Notes: generated from the sequence alone by a model not told the origin. A stretch of 64,000 nucleotides of DNA from Photobacterium sanguinicancri (GCF_024346675.1 NZ_AP024850.1:1116001-1180000); one strand, 5' to 3'; numbered from the stretch's first letter, positions 51,544 through 62,026 are shown. Translations and numbers: made by a program.

Positions 51544-54500
51544 TTAGCTAAGCATAGTGCTTGCCATTGGTGCAGTTGCTTTGCTAGTTGCTGTTTGGCT
51601 ACCTGCTTGGCGCGCTTGTAGGCGCTCCTCACGTAATGGTGCACTTGCTACAACAACCGCTTCTGCAGTCTCAACTGGTGCCGGTGCTTTTGCCATCATC
51701 GCAACAGCATGTCTGCCTCGCGGTGATGTTACTGTTACCAGCACTTTCTCAGTCGGTGCTGCTACAGGAGCAACTTCTGCTTTAGGCTCAGCAATAACAG
51801 GCTCTTGAGCAACTTGAACTGGTGCACTTGGTGTTTCAGCAATCTCTGCTACTGGCGCTTCTTGAGCAACAACAGTTTCTGTAGCAGCTGCGATATCTTC
51901 AGTAACGGCTTCATCACGAAGAGGGAAAGCTTTACCCATTGCCAGTTCAGGCATAGCAACACCAGATAGTGCTACTGCTTCTTCAACTGTTTCAACAGGT
52001 GCTTCTACTGCTGGCGTTGCTACAGGTGCGACTTCAATCGCTGTAACTGCTGGTTTCGGTGCGCGAGCCCATACTTTGCCCATCGCCATTTCTGGTGATG
52101 CAACACCAGTGCGAGGACGAATTGCTTGAGGCTTCTCAACAACTGAAACAACATTTTCTAGGTCGTTTAGTGTATCCGTGTCTTCAACAACAGCATGGCT
52201 GATAGCTTCTGAAGCAACATCTTCATCAGATGGTTGTTCAACACGCGTATCACGCAGACGACGACGGCGTTGGCCGCTTGCACGTAGATGACGAGGAGAA
52301 CGACGGTTACGGCGTTGGCCACCTTCACGTTCGTTTTGTTCTGCATCTTGGTCTTGATCAACATTCTGCGCTTGTTCTTCAACAGCGTTTAGCGGAGCAG
52401 TCTCAGATTGTGCTTCTTTCGCCATTGATGTACCCATCTCTTGAAGAGGAGAGGCTACTGGCTGTTCAACAGTTTCTGATACTGGAGCTTCAACGATCGC
52501 TGTATCTTGTACAATTGCATTTTCTGCTTCATCAACAACACGTACTTTCTTACGAAGTTGGCGGCGTTGACGGCGCTGTTTGATCTTCGCTGTCTTTGCT
52601 TGCTCGCGTTGTTGATCTTCTGCTTGAACGTTGTCAACAACAGCGGGTTGTGGCTCTTGTTTCTGACGTTGTTTTGGCGCTTGAGTCTCATCTTTACGAG
52701 CTGGACGTTTTTGATCTTTTACTTCTTCGTTACGAGGCGAACGTTGTTTGTTCGGCTTGTCACCTTGGGCATTGCGATCTTGACGTTCTTGCTTCTGCTT
52801 ATCGTTACGGCGCTGGCGCTGTTCACCTTGGTTTTTCTCACCACGGTTGTTGCGCGGATTGCGGTTTTCACGATTTTCGCGGTTGTCATTTTCGTTGTCG
52901 TTACGCTCACCATCTTGTTGGCGATTGTTACGGCGACGGTTGTCTTTATCGCGACGGTTATTGCGGTTGTTGCGGTTATTGCGGTTGTCACGACGCTGAC
53001 GGTTATCTTTTTGCTCTTGTTCTTTCTTTTCAGTTTCTTGCTCAGCAGAACCAGAGAAGAAGTTAGCAATTGCAGAGAATAAACGACTAAACAGGCCTGG
53101 TTTTTCTTCTACTGGTGCTGGCGCGGCAGCTGGTTTGGCAGCGGCTGGTTTAGCTGTAGGAGCTGGCTGTTTTGGTGCTGCAAAACCTTGAAGTACAGGC
53201 TCTTCACGTTTCTTAATGATACGCTCAGGTTGTTGTAGTTCTGCGGCTTCCGCTTCTTTCAATGCTTCCAAGTTCTTTGGAATTAAGTATGAAAGTGCAT
53301 CACTTTCTTCACCACCACGAACACGTAGTACTTCGAAGTGAGGAGTTTCCATATCTGCGTTCGGCACGATGATGACACGAACATTATGGAATTTCTCGAT
53401 GTGCTGAACAGAGCGACGCTTTTCGTTCAGTAGGTAAGAAGCAACGGCAACAGGCACAATAGCAAGTACTTGTGCGCTATTATCTTTCAATGCTTCTTCT
53501 TCAATTAAACGAAGAATAGAGAGAGCCAGTGATTCGTTATCACGAACAACACCAGTACCCGTACAACGCGGACATACATGGTGGCTTGCTTCAGCCAAAG
53601 AAGGGCTTAAGCGTTGACGTGACATTTCTAGTAGACCGAAACGAGAAATACGACCAATCTGTACGCGAGCACGGTCAATACGAACGGCTTCACGTAGACG
53701 GTTTTCAACTTCACGCTGGTGACGCACTGGCGTCATATCGATAAAGTCGATAACAACTAGGCCACCAAGGTCACGTAGACGAAGTTGACGAGCAATTTCA
53801 TCTGCCGCTTCAAGGTTAGTCTGTAGTGCTGTTTCTTCAATATCACCGCCCTTTGTTGCGCGAGCAGAGTTGATATCAATCGAAGTAAGCGCTTCAGTTG
53901 GGTCGATAACAATTGAGCCACCAGAAGGCAAACGAACTTCACGCTGGAACGCAGATTCGATTTGGCTTTCAATTTGGTAGTGGCTAAATAGTGGCACTTC
54001 ACCTTCGTAGCGCTTAACACGAGATAAGAAGTCTGGACGAACCAGCTTGATATGATCGCGTGCACGGTCGAAGATTTTCGGGCTATCAATCAGGATTTCA
54101 CCGATATCACGACGTAGGTAGTCACGAATTGCGCGTGCAATTACGTTACTTTCTTGGTGAATCAGGAAAGGCGCTTCAGCTGCATCAGCGGCTTCTTTTA
54201 CTGCGCTCCAGTGATTAAGTAGAACATTTAAATCCCACTCAAGCTCTTCTGCTGATTTGCCAACGCCAGCTGTACGAACAATCAGACCCATACCTTGTGG
54301 TAGTTCTAATGTGCTTAGTGCAGCTTTAAGTTGGGTACGCTCTTCACCTTCGATACGACGAGAGATACCGCCAGCACGAGGGTTATTAGGCATCAGTACA
54401 AGGTAGCTACCAGCAAGAGAGATAAAAGTAGTTAGCGCAGCACCTTTGTTGCCTCGCTCTTCTTTATCGACTTGAACGATAACTTCTTGGCCTTCATTTA

Positions 54501-54780
54501 ACACTTCCTTGATGTTTGGACGACCTTGGTAAGTGTAGTTAGCTGGGAAGTAATCGCGTGCGATTTCTTTAAGAGGGAGGAAACCATGGCGCTCAGCACC
54601 ATAATCAACGAACGCTGCTTCCAGGCTTGGTTCGATGCGCGTGATGCGACCTTTGTAGATATTTGATTTTTTAGATTCGTGGCCAGGGCTTTCGATATCA
54701 AGATCGAACAGCTTCTGCCCATCAACTAATGCGACGCGCAACTCTTCCTTCTGAGTTGCGTTAATCAACATTCTTTTCAT
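51544..54780 (-). CDS. rne: Ribonuclease E
   Basis: RNase E is the essential endonuclease of mRNA decay and rRNA/tRNA processing, and the scaffold of the degradosome. Of 1078 residues, the first 530 form the catalytic core: S1 domain from about residue 37, the metal-binding aspartates in [17 protein letters not shown] and [13 protein letters not shown], and the zinc-link CPRCTGTG. A membrane-targeting amphipathic helix ([14 protein letters not shown]) follows near residue 570. The tail is disordered: Arg/Asn/Asp-rich RNA-binding tracts, then acidic Ala/Val/Pro-rich stretches with two copies of GVAxPExAMGK, and [14 protein letters not shown] near the end, probably the PNPase-binding site. Its leader likely mediates autoregulation. 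Confidence 0.98.
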   Translation of the reverse strand: MKRMLINATQKEELRVALVDGQKLFDLDIESPGHESKKSNIYKGRITRIEPSLEAAFVDYGAERHGFLPLKEIARDYFPANYTYQGRPNIKEVLNEGQEVIVQVDKEERGNKGAALTTFISLAGSYLVLMPNNPRAGGISRRIEGEERTQLKAALSTLELPQGMGLIVRTAGVGKSAEELEWDLNVLLNHWSAVKEAADAAEAPFLIHQESNVIARAIRDYLRRDIGEILIDSPKIFDRARDHIKLVRPDFLSRVKRYEGEVPLFSHYQIESQIESAFQREVRLPSGGSIVIDPTEALTSIDINSARATKGGDIEETALQTNLEAADEIARQLRLRDLGGLVVIDFIDMTPVRHQREVENRLREAVRIDRARVQIGRISRFGLLEMSRQRLSPSLAEASHHVCPRCTGTGVVRDNESLALSILRLIEEEALKDNSAQVLAIVPVAVASYLLNEKRRSVQHIEKFHNVRVIIVPNADMETPHFEVLRVRGGEESDALSYLIPKNLEALKEAEAAELQQPERIIKKREEPVLQGFAAPKQPAPTAKPAAAKPAAAPAPVEEKPGLFSRLFSAIANFFSGSAEQETEKKEQEQKDNRQRRDNRNNRNNRNNRRDKDNRRRNNRQQDGERNDNENDNRENRENRNPRNNRGEKNQGEQRQRRNDKQKQERQDRNAQGDKPNKQRSPRNEEVKDQKRPARKDETQAPKQRQKQEPQPAVVDNVQAEDQQREQAKTAKIKQRRQRRQLRKKVRVVDEAENAIVQDTAIVEAPVSETVEQPVASPLQEMGTSMAKEAQSETAPLNAVEEQAQNVDQDQDAEQNEREGGQRRNRRSPRHLRASGQRRRRLRDTRVEQPSDEDVASEAISHAVVEDTDTLNDLENVVSVVEKPQAIRPRTGVASPEMAMGKVWARAPKPAVTAIEVAPVATPAVEAPVETVEEAVALSGVAMPELAMGKAFPLRDEAVTEDIAAATETVVAQEAPVAEIAETPSAPVQVAQEPVIAEPKAEVAPVAAPTEKVLVTVTSPRGRHAVAMMAKAPAPVETAEAVVVASAPLREERLQARQAGSQTATSKATAPMASTMLS
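52955..52990 (-). repeat. Nine-base tandem repeat in the RNase E tail
   Basis: Four tandem 9-bp units, variants of CGGTTATTG on the plus strand, encode the Asn-Arg-Asn repeat within the basic RNA-binding tract. Copy-number change by slippage would keep the reading frame. Confidence 0.75.
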
Positions 54781-55150
54781 TTTTATATACTCGTTTATTG
54801 TCGTTGTTATAGCGAGTAGATCAGAGATTCTTTATCGACGGTGCCAGACTCCAAGACTGTATATGAGTGCAGCCTCACGGCTGGGATTTCAGGAGTGCTT
54901 TTTGGCTACACTTATTAGCCAGCTGTTTCAGATGGTTAAATCAGAAAATAAACAGCCGGCATCACCACATCGACGCGGTTGTATCTACGCATCAATAAAA
55001 ATTCTTTAATCAAACACGCTAATAATGCTCTAAAAACGCTTAACGTCTTACGCCATCTGCTGCGTACGAATTTAAAGCTGCATAAATATTAGTCGTTTAG
55101 GTGAGATAATCATCACCTTGTCAAATAAGTAGGCGTTTTGCCCTACTTAG
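54781..55150 (-). ncRNA. rne 5' leader, probable autoregulatory element
   Basis: The predicted transcript starts near 55150, giving a leader of about 370 nt, close to the 361-nt E. coli rne leader through which RNase E controls its own mRNA decay. Stem-loops visible in it are 55126-55149 (8-bp stem), CAGCC with a GTGA loop at 54870-54883, TGGCTA/TAGCCA at 54903-54921, and an AAACAGC/GCTGTTT stem around 54923-54957. I cannot align it formally to the known rne5 family. Confidence 0.6.
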
Positions 55151-55156
55151 TACGCA

Positions 55157-55185
55157 ATGATAGCAGGCAGCATTTTTTGCGGCAA
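55157..55185 (-). promoter_or_regulatory. Candidate main promoter of rne
   Basis: On the minus strand TTGCCG (-35, 55180-55185) and TATCAT (-10, 55157-55162) are spaced by exactly 17 bp. The -10 matches consensus at five of six bases. The implied leader length of about 370 nt agrees with that of E. coli rne. Confidence 0.65.
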
Positions 55186-55427
55186 TCAGCTTTATACCAA
55201 TCCCATCACTATCAAATCATTCTTGCGGGTTAAACTCACTGATAACTGCGTTATAGATTTTGTAGGTAGAACAACTAGCTAACTGCAATCTATGTCTAGT
55301 TCTTAGTGTTTTTTCCTGCGTAATATTCTGCTTAGTTAATTAATGGTCTTGGTATTACATGCGAGTTGTACCCAAAGTACTCATGAACATAGCATCAAAT
55401 AGTCATTTGGGTATACAATCATGCCCC

Positions 55428-56375
55428 ATGAATGAAGATAAACCAAAAGTGCATTTCATCGAGATTACTGATGATTTTGCAGGCCAACGGATCGATAACT
55501 TTCTCCGTGCTCGGCTTAAAAACGTTCCAAAAAGTATGATTTACCGCATTTTGCGCAAAGGTGAGGTGCGAGTAAACAAAAAACGTATAAAACCTGAATA
55601 TAAATTGCAAGATGGCGATCTTGTACGTGTTCCGCCAGTTAAGGTGCCGGAAAAAGAAGCACAAGCGCCGCTAAGTACTAAGCTCGACAAAGTGGCAGAG
55701 TTAGAGTCATGCATTATCTATGAAGATGATCATATGCTGATTCTAAACAAACCGTCGGGTACGGCTGTCCATGGTGGTAGTGGTTTGAAATTTGGTGCAA
55801 TTGAAGCATTGCGAGCATTACGTCCTGATGCGCGCTTCCTTGAATTAGTTCACCGTATCGACCGCGATACATCGGGTATCTTGCTGATAGCGAAAAAGCG
55901 TTCTGCGTTGCGTCGCTTGCAAGAACAGTTTAGAGAGAAGACAGTACAGAAGTATTACTTTGCTTTGGTAATGGGGGAGTGGAAAGCAAGTTGCAAGAAA
56001 GTGACTGCGCCACTACTTAAAAATGAAGTGAACAGTATTGTTCGTGTGAACCCTAACGGGAAAGCGTCGGATACGCGTTTTAAAGTATTAGAGCGATTAG
56101 ATAAGTCGACGCTTATCCAAGCGAGCCCTGTTACTGGTCGTACACACCAAATACGTGTGCACTGTCAGTATGCTGGTCACTCCATTGCGTGGGACGACCG
56201 CTATGGTGATCCACGATTTGATGCGTTTACCAAAAAAGCTGGGCTAGACCGTTTGTTCTTACATGCTGCCAATATCAAATTCACTCATCCGGGTACGGAT
56301 GAGGCGATGGATATTAGTGCGCCAATGGAAGCCAAATTACAGCGTGCCGTTGAGAAACTGCGTGTGAAAGGCTAA
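55428..56375 (+). CDS. rluC: 23S rRNA pseudouridine(955/2504/2580) synthase RluC
   Basis: RluC makes pseudouridine at three sites of 23S rRNA. It has an N-terminal S4 RNA-binding domain (about residues 15-75, with QRIDNFLRARL and ILRKGEVRVNKKR). The RluA-type catalytic domain carries the catalytic aspartate at residue 145 in HRIDRDTSGILL. I choose the ATG at 55428, giving MNEDKPKVHF and 315 residues, near E. coli RluC (319). An in-frame ATG at 55359 would add 23 residues with no family support; I see no strong ribosome-binding site for either. It is divergent from rne, as in E. coli. Confidence 0.95.
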   Translation: MNEDKPKVHFIEITDDFAGQRIDNFLRARLKNVPKSMIYRILRKGEVRVNKKRIKPEYKLQDGDLVRVPPVKVPEKEAQAPLSTKLDKVAELESCIIYEDDHMLILNKPSGTAVHGGSGLKFGAIEALRALRPDARFLELVHRIDRDTSGILLIAKKRSALRRLQEQFREKTVQKYYFALVMGEWKASCKKVTAPLLKNEVNSIVRVNPNGKASDTRFKVLERLDKSTLIQASPVTGRTHQIRVHCQYAGHSIAWDDRYGDPRFDAFTKKAGLDRLFLHAANIKFTHPGTDEAMDISAPMEAKLQRAVEKLRVKG

Positions 56376-56435
56376 AGCTAGCGCACTATCGTCAGCGCTA
56401 ATAGTTAGGCGGCGATAATCATGTTCAGGATGGAC

Positions 56436-56469
56436 AAAGAGAGGTGACTTAGGTCACCTCTCTTTTATT
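56436..56469. terminator. Bidirectional terminator between rluC and maf
   Basis: AAAGAGAGGTGAC and GTCACCTCTCTTT form a 13-bp perfect stem around TTAG, followed by T-rich sequence, between two convergent genes. Confidence 0.92.
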
Positions 56470-56509
56470 TTAGTGATTTGTTTAGCTGATATTTGTTGGA
56501 TGTACTCTG

Positions 56510-57091
56510 TTACAGGATCTGTATGCCTTGTTTTTCAAGCATTTCACGTAACGCAATCAGTGGCAATCCAACTAGTGTGTTAGGGTCTCGTCCTTCTAGG
56601 CGGTCAAATAGCACAATGCCTAAGCCTTCACACATAAAGCTGCCTGCACAATATAATGGCTGCTCTCGCTCAACGTAACGCTGAATTTCTTGCGTAGTTA
56701 GAGCGCGAAAATGAACATGAAAGGGCTCGCAAATAACATCGGATAAGCCAGTTTGCGCATTGAAAAGGCAAAGCCCTGTATAAAAGGTGACAACTTGGCC
56801 ACTTGCGTTAGCCAATTGGCGACAGGCATTTTCAATAGTATGAGGTTTACCTATAATTTCACCATTGATTACACAGACCTGATCTGAGCCTATAATAAGG
56901 TGCTCAGGATGGCTAACGGCACATGCTCGGGCTTTTTGCTCTGCGAGTCTAACAACAAGTTGTTCCGCAGATTCGTTGTCCAGTGCTTGTTCATCAGTAT
57001 TTGGGCTTGCTGTTTCGAAGGGGTAACCAAACTTTTCGAGCAAGGCTTTACGAAATGGCGACGTTGAAGCTAAAAGCAGAGGCTGTGACAT
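56510..57091 (-). CDS. Maf-family nucleotide pyrophosphatase, YceF type
   Basis: Maf proteins hydrolyse non-canonical or methylated nucleoside triphosphates; the YceF subgroup prefers 7-methyl-GTP. The 193-residue protein has [18 protein letters not shown] at the N-terminus, the catalytic-aspartate region [17 protein letters not shown] and the C-terminal [11 protein letters not shown]. Its place between rluC and yceD, divergent from yceD, matches yceF of E. coli (194 residues), so I prefer YceF over YhdE. The gene stands alone on its strand and ends at a strong terminator. Confidence 0.93.
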   Translation of the reverse strand: MSQPLLLASTSPFRKALLEKFGYPFETASPNTDEQALDNESAEQLVVRLAEQKARACAVSHPEHLIIGSDQVCVINGEIIGKPHTIENACRQLANASGQVVTFYTGLCLFNAQTGLSDVICEPFHVHFRALTTQEIQRYVEREQPLYCAGSFMCEGLGIVLFDRLEGRDPNTLVGLPLIALREMLEKQGIQIL

Positions 57092-57330
57092 GGTGATATC
57101 TCGTTATAGGTTTATTGCCTGTATTCTAATATTATTACCCTGTGTCCGCAGCAGTTGATGAATAAAACAGCATGAAGTGATGGTTATTTCACCGTACTGA
57201 AGTGCACTTACAAGTGACTCATTGTGTTGCTGAAAGTAAGATATAAACAGGAAATAGACATGTTTTATAACGGTTCACTAAGTAACACTGAGTGAATTGG
57301 TTAAAAGCTAGTAATTCACACACATTTCCT

Positions 57331-57359
57331 TTGACTCAAACAAATTAGAAGGCTAATAT
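57331..57359 (+). promoter_or_regulatory. Promoter of the yceD-rpmF-plsX-fab cluster
   Basis: TTGACT (57331-57336) and TAATAT (57354-57359) are spaced by exactly 17 bp. The following TCGCGCCCT is a G/C-rich discriminator, as found in stringently controlled promoters. The yceD ATG begins only 10 bp after the -10, so transcription would start about 1-4 nt before it. Confidence 0.7.
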
Positions 57360-57368
57360 TCGCGCCCT

Positions 57369-57884
57369 ATGCAAAAGGTAAAATTACCGTTAACGATGGA
57401 TATCGTTCGCAGCGCTCAAAAAAGACTCGACTATGATGGCATCATCAAAGCTGATCTTTTAAAGCGTTTGGCGAAATCTGTCCAGAGCGTAACAAGTGAT
57501 GCAAACGTCACCTTATCATTTGACTTTGACCAACGTCACCTTGCTTTCATGCGCGGAAGTGCAGATGTTGAAGTGACGTTGACCTGTCAGCGATGCCAGG
57601 AAGAGTTCCAACACAAATACGGTGTTGAGTTCTGTTTTAGTCCGCTCCTCAAACCAGAGGCAGTTGATGAGTTCCCGGAAGCCTATGAGCCGGCGGAAGT
57701 CGACGAAAATGGCGAGATCAACCTAATTGAAGTCATCGAAGATGAGCTGATGTTAGAATTACCACAAGTCGCAATGCATGATGAAGCTGACTGTAAAGCT
57801 AGCGGAAACATGACTTTTGGTGAGATCCCCGTTGCTGATGAGCGTCCGAATCCGTTTGCAGTATTGAAAAATCTAAGTAAGTAA
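57369..57884 (+). CDS. yceD: YceD (DUF177) large-ribosomal-RNA accumulation protein
   Basis: YceD belongs to the DUF177 family, linked to 23S rRNA accumulation in plants and bacteria; its biochemical role is not established. The 171 residues start [20 protein letters not shown], nearly the same as E. coli Yce[10 protein letters not shown] motif with a CxxC pair lies near the middle, an acidic stretch from about 100 to 140, and [11 protein letters not shown] at the end. No Shine-Dalgarno sequence lies at a usable distance from the ATG and the promoter -10 is only 10 bp away. It is the first gene of the rpmF-fab cluster, 19 bp before rpmF. Confidence 0.95.
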   Translation: MQKVKLPLTMDIVRSAQKRLDYDGIIKADLLKRLAKSVQSVTSDANVTLSFDFDQRHLAFMRGSADVEVTLTCQRCQEEFQHKYGVEFCFSPLLKPEAVDEFPEAYEPAEVDENGEINLIEVIEDELMLELPQVAMHDEADCKASGNMTFGEIPVADERPNPFAVLKNLSK

Positions 57885-57903
57885 TTTAACAGGAGTAGGG
57901 TTA

Positions 57904-58074
57904 ATGGCCGTACAAAAGAGCAAAAAATCACGTGCAGCACGTGGTATGCGTCGTTCACACGATGCACTAACAACTTCAGCTGTATCTGTAGATTCTGCAA
58001 GTGGTGAAACTCACCTACGTCACAACGTGACAGCTGACGGTTTCTACCGTGGCCGCAAGGTTATCAACAAATAA
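57904..58074 (+). CDS. rpmF: 50S ribosomal protein L32
   Basis: L32 is a 56-residue large-subunit protein near the peptide exit-tunnel side of domain II. The sequence starts [20 protein letters not shown], contains [17 protein letters not shown], and lacks the zinc-binding cysteines, so it is of the cysteine-free type usual in enterics. AGGAG lies before the ATG. It sits between yceD and plsX, the standard coupling of ribosome and lipid genes. Confidence 0.98.
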   Translation: MAVQKSKKSRAARGMRRSHDALTTSAVSVDSASGETHLRHNVTADGFYRGRKVINK

Positions 58075-58083
58075 GGTTGAACC

Positions 58084-59109
58084 TTGAGTGGTCTAACCGT
58101 TGCACTTGATGCAATGGGTGGGGATTTCGGTCCTCATGTAATAGTGCCTGCCGCTGTGCAGGCATTGTTACAATACCCAGAGCTAAAAATTATATTCTAT
58201 GGTGATCAAAGTGCGATCACATCTCAACTATCTCTTCATAATCACGTTTCACACCCTCGAATCTCTATTGTTCATTGCGAACACATCATAGAAAACAACA
58301 CTCGTCCGTCTCAAGCTTTGCGTCATAGCAAAGGTACTTCTATGCGTATGGCTATTGATGCTGTCGCTGAGAAGCAAGCCGACGCTTGTGTCAGTGCGGG
58401 TAATACTGGGGCGTTAATGGCGTTGTCACGCTATATTTTAAAGCAGCTCCCTGGTGTTGAACGGCCTGCGCTTGTCTCTGCTATTCCAACTAAAAATCAC
58501 AATAAAACATGGTTGCTTGATTTAGGGGCTAATGTGTCATGCGATGCTGATACATTATTCCAGTTTGCTGTGATGGGCTCTGTAATGGCGGAACAGTGCG
58601 ATATTGAAAAGCCACGTGTTGCGCTGCTCAATATTGGCGAGGAAGAAATTAAAGGCAACGATTTAGTGAAGCGTTGCGCAGAGATGTTACATCAATCACC
58701 AGATATTCATTTTATTGGCTACTTAGAAGGTGATCAGCTTTACTCTGATAAAGCGGATGTTGTGGTTTGTGATGGATTTGTCGGCAATGTTTGTTTGAAA
58801 ACAAGTGAAGGTGTTGCTGATTTATTTATCTCGAGCTTCAAAAAAGCCGTGATGAGTAATCCAATAAAAGGTTTATTGGCCAAATGGTTATTTAGTGACC
58901 TATTCCAAAACCTTAAGCAGTTGAACCCCGACCAGTATAATGGTGCAAGTCTGCTAGGATTGCGCGGTATTGTGGTCAAGAGCCACGGAAGTGCCGATAT
59001 AGCAGCTTTTACATATGCCATTGGTGAAGCTGTACACGAGGCCAAACGACAAATACCGAAAAAAATCAGTCGTCGTTTGGAAGAAGTCTTACTCGAGAGG
59101 CCTTATTGA
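58084..59109 (+). CDS. plsX: Phosphate acyltransferase PlsX
   Basis: PlsX converts acyl-ACP and phosphate to acyl-phosphate for glycerolipid synthesis. The 341-residue peripheral membrane protein starts (M)[20 protein letters not shown] and has [14 protein letters not shown] and [15 protein letters not shown] of the family. The start codon is a TTG at 58084, preceded by AAGG, nine bases after the rpmF stop codon; the N-terminus aligns with E. coli PlsX. Its stop codon lies 5 bp before the fabH start. Confidence 0.97.
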   Translation: MSGLTVALDAMGGDFGPHVIVPAAVQALLQYPELKIIFYGDQSAITSQLSLHNHVSHPRISIVHCEHIIENNTRPSQALRHSKGTSMRMAIDAVAEKQADACVSAGNTGALMALSRYILKQLPGVERPALVSAIPTKNHNKTWLLDLGANVSCDADTLFQFAVMGSVMAEQCDIEKPRVALLNIGEEEIKGNDLVKRCAEMLHQSPDIHFIGYLEGDQLYSDKADVVVCDGFVGNVCLKTSEGVADLFISSFKKAVMSNPIKGLLAKWLFSDLFQNLKQLNPDQYNGASLLGLRGIVVKSHGSADIAAFTYAIGEAVHEAKRQIPKKISRRLEEVLLERPY

Positions 59110-59114
59110 TTTTC

Positions 59115-60071
59115 ATGAACAGTAAAATATTAGGTACTGGTAGCTACCTACCAGCACAAGTGCGTACTAACGCCGATTTAGAAAAAATGGTCGACACAAC
59201 CGACGAGTGGATCGTTGCGCGTACTGGTATTCGCGAGCGTCGTATTGCCGCTGAAGATGAAACCGTTGCGGTAATGGGCTATCAAGCATCTTTAAACGCT
59301 ATTGAAATGGCGGGCATTGATAAAGAAGATATCGACCTGATCATTGTGGCGACGACCAGTGCAAGTCACGCATTCCCATCAGCGGCTTGCCAAGTGCAAG
59401 GCATGCTCGATATTAAAGGTTGCCCTGCATTCGATATTGCAGCTGCGTGTTCTGGTTTTGTTTATGCGTTAAGTATTGCAGATCAGCATATTAAAACGGG
59501 CATGGCGAAAAATGTTTTAGTGATCGGTGCTGATGCGTTATCGCACAAGTGTGATCCTAACGATCGCGGTACGATCATCTTATTTGGTGATGCTGCTGGT
59601 GCTGTGGTTGTAGGTGCAAGCGAAGAACCTGGTATTCTTTCTACCCATTTACATGCAGACGGTCATTTTGGTGGTTTACTAAGCCTAGCGACACCTGAAC
59701 ATGGTGAAGCATTTACTGATGATAAATGGTTGTACATGGCGGGTAATGAAGTCTTTAAGGTTGCGGTAACACAGTTATCAAACCTAGTTAAAGATACGTT
59801 AGCGGCGAACAACATGGACAAGTCTGAGCTAGACTGGCTTGTTCCGCACCAAGCGAATTTACGTATTATTTCAGCGACAGCGAAAAAGTTATCCATGTCG
59901 ATGGAACAAGTGGTTGTTACCCTTGACCGTCACGGTAATACCTCCGCAGCAACAGTGCCAACAGCGCTGGATGAAGCGGTACGCGATGGCCGTATTCAAC
60001 GTGGCCAGACGATGCTGTTAGAAGCGTTTGGTGGCGGTTTTACTTGGGGCTCTGCGCTCGTTAAGTTTTAA
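59115..60071 (+). CDS. fabH: Beta-ketoacyl-ACP synthase III
   Basis: FabH condenses acetyl-CoA with malonyl-ACP to begin each fatty-acid chain. The 318-residue thiolase-fold enzyme has the nucleophile Cys112 in AAACSGF, His in [11 protein letters not shown] and Asn in [14 protein letters not shown], the complete Cys-His-Asn triad. I use the ATG at 59115, giving [13 protein letters not shown]; a TTG at 59106 would overlap the plsX stop and adds three residues. It is followed by fabD after 86 bp. Confidence 0.98.
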   Translation: MNSKILGTGSYLPAQVRTNADLEKMVDTTDEWIVARTGIRERRIAAEDETVAVMGYQASLNAIEMAGIDKEDIDLIIVATTSASHAFPSAACQVQGMLDIKGCPAFDIAAACSGFVYALSIADQHIKTGMAKNVLVIGADALSHKCDPNDRGTIILFGDAAGAVVVGASEEPGILSTHLHADGHFGGLLSLATPEHGEAFTDDKWLYMAGNEVFKVAVTQLSNLVKDTLAANNMDKSELDWLVPHQANLRIISATAKKLSMSMEQVVVTLDRHGNTSAATVPTALDEAVRDGRIQRGQTMLLEAFGGGFTWGSALVKF

Positions 60072-60157
60072 TTTTATGGCTGTTGATGCGTCTGCAGCGG
60101 TAACTCTTACAAAAAGAACTGAATATTATTCAGTAAAATAAGAATAAGGATTCTCGG

Positions 60158-61081
60158 ATGTCTAAGTTCGCGATTGTATTCCCTGGTCAGGGATCTCAAG
60201 CAGTTGGCATGTTGGCTGAACTAGCTGAAAAATTTTCTGTCGTTACTGACACATTTGCTGAAGCATCTGAAGTACTAGGCTACGACTTGTGGGCATTAGT
60301 ACAAAACGGCCCAGCAGAAGATTTAAATCAAACGCACCGTACGCAACCTGCATTGCTAGCAGCGTCTGTTGCAATTTGGCGTGTATGGCAACAAGAAGGC
60401 GGGGAGCAACCTACTGTTGTTGCTGGCCATAGTCTTGGTGAATACTCTGCGCTTGTATGTGCTGGCGTTATTGACTTTAAAGATGCGATTAAATTGGTTG
60501 AACTACGTGGCCAATTAATGCAAGAAGCGGTTCCAGCAGGTGTTGGTGCAATGTCTGCAATCATTGGTCTTGATAACGACGCGATTGCAAAAGCTTGTGA
60601 AGAAGCAGCACAAGGTCAAGTTGTGTCGCCTGTGAACTTTAACTCGCCAGGCCAAGTGGTTATTGCGGGTAATAAAGAAGCCGTTGAGCGTGCAAACGTA
60701 TTGTGTAAAGAAGCGGGTGCTAAACGTGCATTACCACTTCCAGTATCAGTACCATCACATTGTGAACTTATGAAGCCTGCTGCTGACAAACTAGCTGTAG
60801 CACTTGAAAATATTGAATTTAACGCACCTGCAATCCCTGTGATTAACAATGCAGATGTGGCAACTGAAACCGATCCTGCTGCGATTAAACTAGCGTTAGT
60901 AAAACAGCTTTATGGTCCAGTTCGTTGGACAGAGTCTGTTGAGCGTATGGCATCAGAAGGTATCGAACAGTTGCTTGAAATGGGCCCAGGTAAAGTACTT
61001 ACTGGTCTGACAAAACGTATTAATCGCGCACTTGGTGGTTCTGCGGTAAATGATTCTGCTTCTGTAGAAGCAGCAAAATAA
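60158..61081 (+). CDS. fabD: Malonyl-CoA:ACP transacylase
   Basis: FabD transfers malonyl groups from CoA to ACP, supplying the extender unit for FabH and FabF. The 307-residue protein has FPGQGSQAVGM at the N-terminus, the nucleophile Ser92 in GHSLGEYSAL, and the His of VPSHCELM that completes the Ser-His dyad. It is preceded by AAGGA and followed by fabG 53 bp later. Confidence 0.98.
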   Translation: MSKFAIVFPGQGSQAVGMLAELAEKFSVVTDTFAEASEVLGYDLWALVQNGPAEDLNQTHRTQPALLAASVAIWRVWQQEGGEQPTVVAGHSLGEYSALVCAGVIDFKDAIKLVELRGQLMQEAVPAGVGAMSAIIGLDNDAIAKACEEAAQGQVVSPVNFNSPGQVVIAGNKEAVERANVLCKEAGAKRALPLPVSVPSHCELMKPAADKLAVALENIEFNAPAIPVINNADVATETDPAAIKLALVKQLYGPVRWTESVERMASEGIEQLLEMGPGKVLTGLTKRINRALGGSAVNDSASVEAAK

Positions 61082-61134
61082 CTGAATAGTTATTGCATTA
61101 CCCACTAAGTAGTATTAGTTAAAGAGGAATAACA

Positions 61135-61869
61135 ATGAGCCTGGAAGGTAAAGTTGCACTGGTAACAGGTGCAAGCCGTGGTATCGGTCGTGCGATCGCT
61201 GAAATTTTAGTCGAGCGTGGCGCAAAAGTAATCGGTACAGCAACATCTGAAAGTGGCGCAGAAGCAATCAGCGCTTATTTGGGTGAAAACGGTAAAGGTC
61301 TGGCACTAAACGTTACATCGCCTGAGTCGATTGCAACGGCGCTAACGCAGATCAAAGAAGAATTTGGCGATGTTGACATTCTTGTTAACAATGCGGGTAT
61401 CACCCGTGATAACTTGCTTATGCGTATGAAAGATGACGAGTGGCAAGATATTATGGATACCAACCTAACATCGGTATTCCGTCTGTCTAAAGCAGTACTA
61501 CGTGCAATGATGAAAAAGCGTCATGGCCGTATTATTAGTATTGGCTCAGTCGTTGGTACTATGGGTAATGCGGGTCAAACCAACTATGCGGCAGCAAAAG
61601 CAGGTTTGATTGGCTTTACTAAGTCAATGGCGCGTGAAGTGGCTTCTCGTGGTATTACAGTAAATGCTGTAGCACCTGGTTTTATCGAAACCGATATGAC
61701 AAAAGCCCTGAATGATGACCAACGTGCTGCTACACTAGCAAACGTACCTGCAGGTCGCTTGGGTGACCCACGTGAAATCGCGGCAGCTGTTGCTTTTCTA
61801 GCCTCTGAAGATGCTGGTTATGTAACAGGTGAAACGTTGCACGTAAATGGCGGCATGTACATGATTTAA
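61135..61869 (+). CDS. fabG: 3-oxoacyl-ACP reductase
   Basis: FabG reduces 3-oxoacyl-ACP with NADPH in each elongation cycle. The 244-residue short-chain dehydrogenase has the cofactor motif TGASRGIG at 11-18, NNAG at 85-88 and the catalytic Ser138, Tyr151 and Lys155 (YAAAK). Length equals E. coli FabG. It precedes acpP by 157 bp, which leaves room for a separate acpP promoter. Confidence 0.98.
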   Translation: MSLEGKVALVTGASRGIGRAIAEILVERGAKVIGTATSESGAEAISAYLGENGKGLALNVTSPESIATALTQIKEEFGDVDILVNNAGITRDNLLMRMKDDEWQDIMDTNLTSVFRLSKAVLRAMMKKRHGRIISIGSVVGTMGNAGQTNYAAAKAGLIGFTKSMAREVASRGITVNAVAPGFIETDMTKALNDDQRAATLANVPAGRLGDPREIAAAVAFLASEDAGYVTGETLHVNGGMYMI

Positions 61870-62026
61870 CCAATAAAGTTGTAAAACTTGATGATGCAAG
61901 TCAAAGTCAGTGTATTTTCATGCAAAATCGTGGTTTGACCAGCACTGTGATAGTTGCAACTTTTGTAGTAATGAATAAACTACAGCAAATCGCATTAGCG
62001 AATTCTTGTTTTAAGGAAATAGATTA

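Noticed and set aside
52507..53082. Long plus-strand frames opposite the rne tail (up to 191 codons)
   Set aside because: They are shadows of the biased Arg/Asn/Glu codons of RNase E; the apparent hydrophobic protein is a product of reading that strand backwards.
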